From contig CAJNYU010001724.1 of NCBI GenBank assembly GCA_905331475.1, forward strand, positions 124,001-188,000: a stretch of DNA of 64,000 nucleotides. Reading direction: 5' to 3'. Below, in pieces: positions 58,137-64,000 of this stretch. Below the pieces are notes generated by a model. It did no database searches, was not told where the DNA came from, and worked only from the letters and a program-made list of their open reading frames with translations. Numbering within the stretch: the stretch's first letter is position 1; each line of letters starts with the position of its first letter. The translations under genes were made by a program, and so were the position numbers. The stretch comes from Rotaria socialis (Eukaryota; Rotifera; Eurotatoria; Philodinida; Philodinidae).

Positions 58137-59449
58137 TGCGATGCAAAAATCTTTGCAAAAATGTGCAACTCACTGCCGAACGGATACATGTATGCATTTG
58201 ACTGATCAGTTTGTGATCATTTGATAGCTCATTTTGTTCTCTGTTGAACAATATGCTATTCATTGTTGTTATTTGTTTATTTAGAAGATGACCCGCGATG
58301 AAAGAGAAGCACTTTCACAACGCATTTGTCACTTCTATCTTGATTCTTCGAATCGATCCGTTAAAACTACGGTAAATTATTTTACGAAACAAAATATTCC
58401 ACCAAGAACCATATATTATGTATTAAATAAGTATTTCAAATATGGAACAACCAAAGATCGACGACGAACAGGGCGCCCATTGAAATTAACCACTGAACAT
58501 ATACAGAACCTTGTCAAATCTGTCAACAATCGATGTGGTCTTAGCCAACGTAAAATGGCACGACGCTTTCAAGTACACCAGTCAACTATTTCACGGAATC
58601 TACGAAGACGAACAGCAGTCGTTATTAGAAAACGTCGGAAGGCTCCAAAAATGGACAACAAAGAACAAGAAAATCGAGCACGAAAAAACTGGAAAATTAT
58701 ATCGCCAGTTGTTGAACGGTTGTGATCTGATTCTTGATGATGAAAAATATTTTAAATTAAGTGGGAACAATGTCTGTGGTAATCGATATTTTTATTCTAC
58801 TGATCCAAGCAGTGCTCCTCCTAACATTAAATTTCAAGGAAAAAAGAAATTTGAACCAAAAGTAATGATTTGGATGGCTTGTTCTTCGAAAGGTATTTCT
58901 GATATATACGTTCACAGAAGCAAGCAAGCTATTGATCAACACACATACCTTAAAGAATGCATTAATAAGAGACTACTTGCTTTTATAGAAAGGTATCATA
59001 ATGATGGAAATTATCTCTTCTGGCCCGACTTGGCCAATGCTCATTATGCAAAAGTAGTACAGACACGTTTAAACGAGAAAAATGTACTGTATGTTCGTCG
59101 CCAAGATAATCCTCCAAATGTACCTCAAGCTCGTCCAATTGAATATATTTGGGCTCAACTTGAACGAAAGATCTATGAAAATAATTGGGAAGCAAAAAAT
59201 GTGAATACATTGATTCGGAGGATCAGGCAAAAGGTAAAGGAACTGGATCGAATAGCGTTGCAAACTATGATTCGGGGTACTCCAATGAAACTTCGGGCTA
59301 TGTGGCGAAATGGATTATATTCAGTTTGCTAACTGAACATTTTCATAGTGGTTTGGATGCTCTTTTCAATAGAAAGAGGATTATCTCTAAAGCTTGTTAA
59401 ATGACTAAACTATAGAGATTAAAATTTTTGCAAAGATTTTTGCATCGCA
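58137..59449 (+). mobile_element. Tc1-like (IS630/Tc1/mariner) transposon, 1313 bp
   Basis: Terminal inverted repeats of at least 25 bases start TGCGATGCAAAAATCTTTGC at the left and match in reverse at the right. Both sides carry the TA target duplication (58135-58136 and 59450-59451). One transposase gene lies inside on the plus strand. Structure and size are those of a complete Tc1-type element; only the transposase frame is broken. It lies upstream of, and divergent from, the CD225 gene. Confidence 0.92.
58288..59332 (+). pseudogene. Tc1-like transposase with one frameshift
   Basis: The N-terminal frame (58288 to about 58650) carries two helix-turn-helix units (SVKTTVNYFTKQNIPPRTIY and LSQRKMARRFQVHQSTISRN). 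The catalytic part continues in another frame to the TAA at 59332, with DDEKYF, WPDLANAHYA and ARPIEYIWAQL as the three catalytic sites; I count 37 residues between the second Asp and the Glu (DD37E). The shift lies between about 58640 and 58690. Apart from this the sequence is complete, so the loss is recent, or the shift is a sequencing error. Confidence 0.88.
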
Positions 59450-59898
59450 TATTATGTACAAATCTAAGCGTAAAGTTTCATATCAATTAATTTGACGAAG
59501 ATGAAACAGTACTAGAACATGGTAGGAAAACAAGTAGTTTCGTGTCTTTTAACTATTGCGTATATTATTTTAATTATAACTTGTATATTTCCAAACCTTT
59601 ATATTTCAAGGTAACCGACGTAAAGTATAAACATCATAATATCATAACGAAGAAAAACAAAAAATATATAGTTCGACATCAACAGCATAATAACATATGG
59701 GCTATTTTACATTTATTAATGCTCATTATTAGAAAAAAAACTGGAACATGATTGAAACAACTGAGATATCATATCTAGATAAACAAAAGAAATACACATG
59801 AGTATGTGAAACAAACTGATGAATCTGTAATATAAAGACAAACACTATCAACTCTTCTCGACTCTTGAGGTTGTGTTAAATACTCAAAATATAGATCC

Positions 59899-59960
59899 AA
59901 AGTAGAACCCGACGCGTTTCGAACCATGCTTAAGGGTTCAATCATCAGGTATCTTTAGAA
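59899..59960 (-). ncRNA. hammerhead ribozyme-like motif 1
   Basis: Read on the minus strand: CTGATGA, a stem GAACC...GGTTC with loop CTTAAGCAT, then GAAA, CGC and GTC. These are the core residues of a type I hammerhead with a minimal stem III. Two extra bases (TT) sit between CTGATGA and stem II, so activity is uncertain. A partial stem I (AAAG/CTTT) is possible. Confidence 0.6.
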
Positions 59961-60159
59961 TTTTTTATTACATGGGAAAATTGAAACTATATATATAGTT
60001 AGAAATATTCCTTAGTATTTAACATTTATTCTTTAATTCAATAAAGGAGCCGAATAAGGCGGCAATCAAGTTGAATATATAGAAATAAAGTTAAAAGAAG
60101 TAAATCTTATATAGTTATAATTTCGTATAACGTAGCTCTATATATAACGTCATCAAACA

Positions 60160-60210
60160 TGCCACGATCCAGATTTCGACTATTGCTTAGATAGTCATCA
60201 TCAGATGGTT
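60160..60210 (-). ncRNA. hammerhead ribozyme-like motif 2
   Basis: Minus strand: stem I ACCAT, core CTGATGA, stem II GACTAT...ATAGTC, GAAA, a short stem III TCTGGA, then ATC followed by GTGG that pairs with CCAT. One extra T lies between the core and stem II. All invariant core bases are present, and ATC is an allowed cleavage triplet. Confidence 0.6.
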
Positions 60211-60944
60211 TTGACTCTGCTACAGTTATTCGAATGATTTAAAATAAGTGAAATCTTAAAGAAAGTATAATAATCTATACAGCATTTTGAATTCAATTCA
60301 ATAGTGTTGTAACTATTACGACGCGTTTCGATCATTCTTAACCCGAATTTCGATTACTAGCTTTTCAAGAAAATTCAATTCAATTCGAGATAATGTAAAC
60401 TATTCTACTAGAAAGTGAATTTCTAAACGTTTATTATTCAAAATGCTTTAGATTAAAACAATTGTACGGTAACTTTTCACTTTACAAGAATTTGTATCAG
60501 GTTTGTCTGCAATCTGTTGGTATATACATCGAAAACTATCAAAATCAATGTAGAATTGAACGTTGTACAAAAAGGTAAAAAAACACAAGATTACAATAAG
60601 AAGTGAAAATTTGAATGCATTGATCATAAATTAAATGGCACTGAAAATTCATTTATTCTGAACAATTCCCTGATCAAGAAAAAATATATATTTAATTAAA
60701 CCATACTAACACCCACCCATATGAGTTCCCTTAAATAAAACGAAACAGATTCCTAATATCGATGTTTCTTTTAAGCTATAAAAATTTAAATAAAAAACAG
60801 ATTGGCCTATCTATGTTGAAAGAATAGATAAAAGTCAATTTACTATTCTCAACTCTTGCTCTTCAGCAATCGATTGTATTGTCAAGATTAAATGAATGTG
60901 CTAAACAACCAGTTATTGTGCTTGATATAAAAAATCATTAAAGA

Positions 60945-61018
60945 AATGCAGAGTTTTATTTGCCGACGCGTTTCGTGTTATTTATTGAAATATTAAACAC
61001 TCATCATGGCTCTGCATT
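60945..61018 (-). ncRNA. hammerhead ribozyme-like motif 3 (core mutated)
   Basis: Minus strand: a 9-base stem I AATGCAGAG/CTCTGCATT, stem II GTGTT...AACAC directly after the core, GAAA and CGCGTC. The core reads ATGATGA instead of CTGATGA, so the essential first C is lost and cleavage is unlikely. Confidence 0.55.
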
Positions 61019-61063
61019 ACATTACATTTCTACTACAATAGAAAACAAAAAAATAACAAAAAA

Positions 61064-61130
61064 GGGTGTGGGTGTTCTATAATTAATTCAGCCTAGACCT
61101 ACACCCACATCCACACCCACGTCCACACCC
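61064..61130. repeat. GTGTGGG hairpin, copy A
   Basis: GGGTGTGGGTGTTCTAT on the left, then TTAATTCAGCCTAGACC, then ACACCCACATCCACACCCAC on the right. It shares about 45 bases with the hairpin at 63711, in the same orientation. It follows ribozyme-like motif 3 by about 100 bases. Confidence 0.75.
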
Positions 61131-61599
61131 TTGTGGTTGCCATTGTTTACCTTTTCATTATCCGACAAAAATTGATAAGAAGCAAAGTAATTGGTCTTCA
61201 CTATATACCATGTTGTCACCATGGAGCTTGAGCCTAGTTCAACTAGGACACGAAATGAAAAGACAGATTGTTTGATTAGGCGGCATGGGTTCCCTTCGAA
61301 GAGACTGGTGTCGGCTCACTTCGCAGAGGCGCAGAATGAGGAGAAATAGTCTTGAATGTTCAAATTACTAGTGTGCTCTTTTTTCCTTCAATCAACCAGT
61401 ACCACGTATGTGTTGTGTTCTGTTGACACAATATGCTGGGGAAGCGGGAGGGAGGGAGAGGAACAAAACAAACACACATCTCTTTCGTGTGTGTGCACGA
61501 AAAATAAGTTATGAAAGTCGAGTTTTTTTGGTGTTGTCAAGAAACGAAAGTGGCAAGATAAGAGAGAGACAGATAAAAAGAGAGAGCGCGAGCGACATG

Positions 61600-61608
61600 T
61601 ATAAAAGG
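61600..61608 (+). promoter_or_regulatory. TATA box of the GIMAP-like gene
   Basis: TATAAAAGG lies 62 bases before the start codon. A TCAGTTT initiator-like site at 61631 sits about 31 bases downstream, the usual TATA-to-start distance. A GA-rich tract precedes it. Confidence 0.7.
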
Positions 61609-61669
61609 CAACTGAAAGTGCTCTAACAATTCAGTTTCTTCTTCGCCCACTGCGAATCTCTTCAGACAC

Positions 61670-63204
61670 ATGGCAGAAGCAGCGAATTCACAACCGGAAA
61701 AGAAAGCCGGCATTATTATCTTGGGAAACGCCGGCTCTGGAAAGAGTTTCCTCTGCAATGTTCTCATTGGCACTGACCGCTTCAAATCTAATTTCGATCC
61801 TGGAGCAGTGACAACGGAAACAGAACACCAACGTGTCAAGATTCATGGAAAATATCTATACATCTTCAATATTCCCGGGTTGATTGATTTGAATGACGAC
61901 CGAATCAAACAGAACAAAGAAGAGATCGAGAAAGCATTTAAAGCGTGCCCTAACTCGCTTGTTCTTTACGTTTGGTCACATGTCGGTGGTCGTTGTCAAA
62001 GAGATGATGTCATTGCCTTCAAAGCACTGTATGAAGCCTATAAGTTTCCGAAAGGTGGGTCCAACCTAAAAGAGATAAACGGCTTTACAACATGTTTACT
62101 CTCTTTTTCTTCATAGATTCCCTTGCATTCGTCGTCAACAATTTAGACCCTATCCGACCGGAAGGCTACGACGAAAAATTCATGGTTACCCTCAAAGTAG
62201 CTCTTGCGCCTCAAACGTTTCCCGCAAGCGACTTTGTCTTCATTGAAAAAATTGAACCTAACAACCCAGAAACACAAGAGAAGATTAAAGATGCACGTCT
62301 CACGCTTATGCAATTGATCATAGGACATCAAATAGCTCACCAAACTGAATACGGAAAAATTGATCTTGAATCAAAAGAAATCAAAAAAATCCGTGATGAA
62401 TTCAAGGAAAAACAAGACGCACTTCTACAGGATCAAAAAGCCTTGACGACGAAAATGAACGAAATGAAAATAATTCTCAAAAAGCGAGAAGAAGAAGCGA
62501 ATCAACGAATCGAACAATTGCAAACAGAGTTGGCAATCCGTGAAGAAAAAACAAACAGACATATTGACCGATTGACGGCACAGTTGAAAGACAAGGAAAC
62601 GGAAATGACGATGAATCTTAAAGAGCGTGACGAAAGAACGAACAAACAAATTCAAGAATTGAAGACAAAGTTGCAAGCAAAGGAAGAACAAAGAAGAAAA
62701 GATCTCAAAGACCATGAAGAAAAAACGAACAGACAAATCGACCGATTGAACAGAGAGTTGAAAGGCAAGGAAGCGGAAATGAAGATGGATTTCGAAAAGC
62801 GTCAAGAAAACACGAACAGACAAATCGAAAAATTGAACAAAATGTTGGCAGAAAAGGAAGCGGAAAGAAAAAACGATCTTCGCATGCATGCAGCAAATAC
62901 GAACGAACGAATCCAACAATTGCAGGCACAATTGGCTGAAAAACGGTCACGCCATACGGACACAGATTCAAGTGATACAGATACGAGTTCAAGTGATACA
63001 GATACGAGCTCAAGTGATACAGATACGAGCTCAAGTGATACAGATACGAGCTCAAGTGATACAGATACGAGCTCAAGTGAAGATGAAAGGTCGCACGCAA
63101 CAACACGACGAAAAACTCCGGAAGCAGATTCATTGCTGAAAGTTCTAGGTGATAACCTCGTTTCAGTGACTATTCCATTGGCTAAAAAACTCTTCATAGG
63201 ATGA
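61670..63204 (+). CDS. AIG1/GIMAP-type GTPase with long coiled coil
   Basis: Exons 61670..62054 and 62117..63204 join in phase 1 (62-base intron) to 490 residues. The G domain shows the P-loop GNAGSGKS (19-26), a Thr-rich switch I (GAVTTETEHQ), NIPGL in place of DxxG (67-71), VWSHVGGRCQRDD (conserved-box-like region) and NNLD (136-139) as G4. Such GTPases act at membranes of lymphocytes or in plant and mollusc defence. From about residue 200 a charged coiled coil is built of roughly 28-residue units with the core KTNRQIDRLNRELKGKE. It is followed by five DTDTSSS-type repeats (about 62967-63080, 21-base DNA unit). The protein ends in a hydrophobic VSVTIPLAKKLFIG. A TATA box and initiator lie upstream and an AATAAA at 63330. 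There is no disruption. Confidence 0.88.
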
Positions 63205-63554
63205 AGATACGCCGTGTGTATGTTCTTCTGTTCCTGCTGAGTGAAACTGTTCAAAATACTCTGTGTTATGCACCTTTTCTTACACTATGCCAATCGAGAG
63301 AAGTTCCTATGCGTGTTTCTCTTTATGCAAATAAAAAGACTTTATAGCTTTCATACAAACCGAAGCAAAAACTTACACAGCGTAACTCTCATAAACGTTA
63401 GTAGCGCTTCACACTCGAGACCCAGAAGGCTTAAGCATACAAGGGATTAGCCGACGTTGATGATTGATAAGTAACCTAAAAAAAGAAAAAAAATGAGCTA
63501 ACTTCAAAAACGTTTAAAAAAAAAGAATACTGAAAAAAATGGAAAGGGTGTGAT

Positions 63555-63610
63555 ATAGGCAGCAATGACGCGTTTCGATCTTGCTTAAGGATCTGATCAG
63601 ATGGCATTAA
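63555..63610 (-). ncRNA. hammerhead ribozyme-like motif 4 (core mutated)
   Basis: Minus strand: CTGATCA, stem II GATC...GATC with loop CTTAAGCAA, GAAA and CGCGTC. The core G of CTGATGA is changed to C. The loop (CTTAAGCA) is shared with motif 1, so the copies come from one family. Confidence 0.55.
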
Positions 63611-63710
63611 ATCTCTATGATTACTTATAGAAGAATCAACAAGATGTATTCTAATTTATACTGTTATAGATAGAAAATTTTTTACAAAATTCTATTCTAT
63701 AATGATAAGA

Positions 63711-63765
63711 GTGTGGGGTGTGGGTGTTCTATATTTAATTCAGCCTAGACCCACACCCACACCCT
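63711..63765. repeat. GTGTGGG hairpin, copy B
   Basis: GTGTGGGGTGTGGGTGTTCTAT, TTAATTCAGCCTAGACC and ACACCCACACC in order, matching copy A at 61064. It follows ribozyme-like motif 4 by about 100 bases, as copy A follows motif 3. Confidence 0.75.
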
Positions 63766-64000
63766 CATCCGAGTAATCTGAGTACTCATGCTGTAAAGAC
63801 GTACTCGCTGGACGAGTACATTCACTAGGGTACTTGGCAGCAGATTATCAAGAGGGTGCTAGTCAATTAAGATGAAAGCTTGGTTGCAAAAATTTTAATA
63901 ACGGATCATGATGATCTAAATATAAACAAGAAAACACTATTAGTAAAAACTTAAGTTAATATGTGATGAATCATTTTTAACAAATATCTTTAAATATAAA

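Larger units (their letters stand above)
59450..61599. other. non-coding repeat region with ribozyme-like motifs
   Basis: No protein gene is supported. The region holds four minus-strand motifs related to the hammerhead ribozyme (59911, 60170, 60318 with loss of half the core, and 60960) and one GTGTGGG hairpin (61064). The clustering suggests degraded copies of a Penelope-like or retrozyme-type element. A CT/GA-rich stretch just before 61600 belongs to the promoter of the next gene. Confidence 0.5.
63205..64000. other. 3' flank with ribozyme-like motif and hairpin
   Basis: After the polyadenylation signal at 63330 it contains ribozyme-like motif 4 (63555-63610), the second GTGTGGG hairpin (63711) and, at 63770-63835, several GAGTAC/GTACTC words. 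No gene was supported to the end of the window. Confidence 0.5.

Noticed and set aside
60310..60370. fifth hammerhead motif
   Set aside because: GAAACGCGTC is present on the minus strand but the CTGATGA half and a pairing stem II are absent, so it is only a relic and is not listed as an RNA.
62425..63254. several minus-strand open frames opposite the GIMAP-like gene
   Set aside because: They mirror the repetitive coiled-coil and DTDTSSS coding sequence; the plus-strand frame has the promoter, the intron and the domains.
1..64000. CRISPR arrays, operons, bacterial promoters or Shine-Dalgarno sites
   Set aside because: Introns, polyadenylation signals and animal-type proteins show eukaryotic DNA; no spaced direct-repeat array was found.

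Overview
The window is eukaryotic DNA from an animal, most likely a bdelloid rotifer. It is visibly AT-rich. Several genes have many short GT-AG introns of about 50-70 bases. The proteins are metazoan (CHMP4/Snf7, an IDH3 gamma subunit with a mitochondrial presequence, a CYP7-like P450, CD225/dispanin, AIG1/GIMAP-type GTPase, ARM-TIR). The repeats also point to bdelloids: hammerhead-ribozyme-like motifs of the kind carried by Penelope-like elements, short hairpins built from GTGTGGG-type sequence (TGTGGG is the known bdelloid telomere repeat), and a large inverted gene duplication. The assignment is an inference; no rRNA or mitochondrial marker is present.

Layout. 0.6-14.6 kb: two diverged copies of one multidomain gene lie head to head as a degenerate palindrome. 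Both encode a macro domain. The left copy also has a SAM domain, and the right copy ends in KH-like and TIR-like sequence. Exon boundaries and intron phases agree between the copies, and the left arm has gained two hAT-type MITEs. 14.9-16.6 kb: a two-exon gene of unknown function. 17.1-19.9 kb: an ARM-like/TIR protein. 21.2-22.1 kb: a broken secreted-protein gene. 23.5-26.4 kb (minus): a nine-exon papain-like cysteine peptidase of bacterial type with a long Gln/Asn-rich tail. A 572-base assembly gap lies at 27.7-28.3 kb. 29.2-31.3 kb: two convergent Snf7-family (ESCRT-III) genes. 32.0-33.2 kb (minus): a membrane-anchored alpha/beta hydrolase. 33.9-35.5 kb: the IDH3 gamma-like gene in nine exons. 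35.7-46 kb: mostly non-coding, with fold-back elements, a mariner relic and an AbfB-domain gene fragment. 46.4-47.9 kb (minus): the P450. 50.8-53.3 kb: a broken transposase-derived gene. 53.4-57 kb: inverted and tandem repeats. 57.4-57.9 kb (minus): a CD225 protein. 58.1-59.4 kb: a Tc1-like element with intact inverted repeats and a frameshifted transposase. 59.9-63.8 kb: hammerhead-like motifs and GTGTGGG hairpins on both sides of a GIMAP-like GTPase gene.

Common theme. Macro, TIR, SAM, ARM, AIG1 and CD225 domains are all typical of innate-immunity or NAD/ADP-ribose signalling proteins, and here they sit in one TE-rich, rearranged window. The remaining genes (CHMP4, IDH3, hydrolase, P450) look like ordinary housekeeping or metabolic genes. 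All exon joins were derived by hand from splice sites and reading phase, without transcript data.
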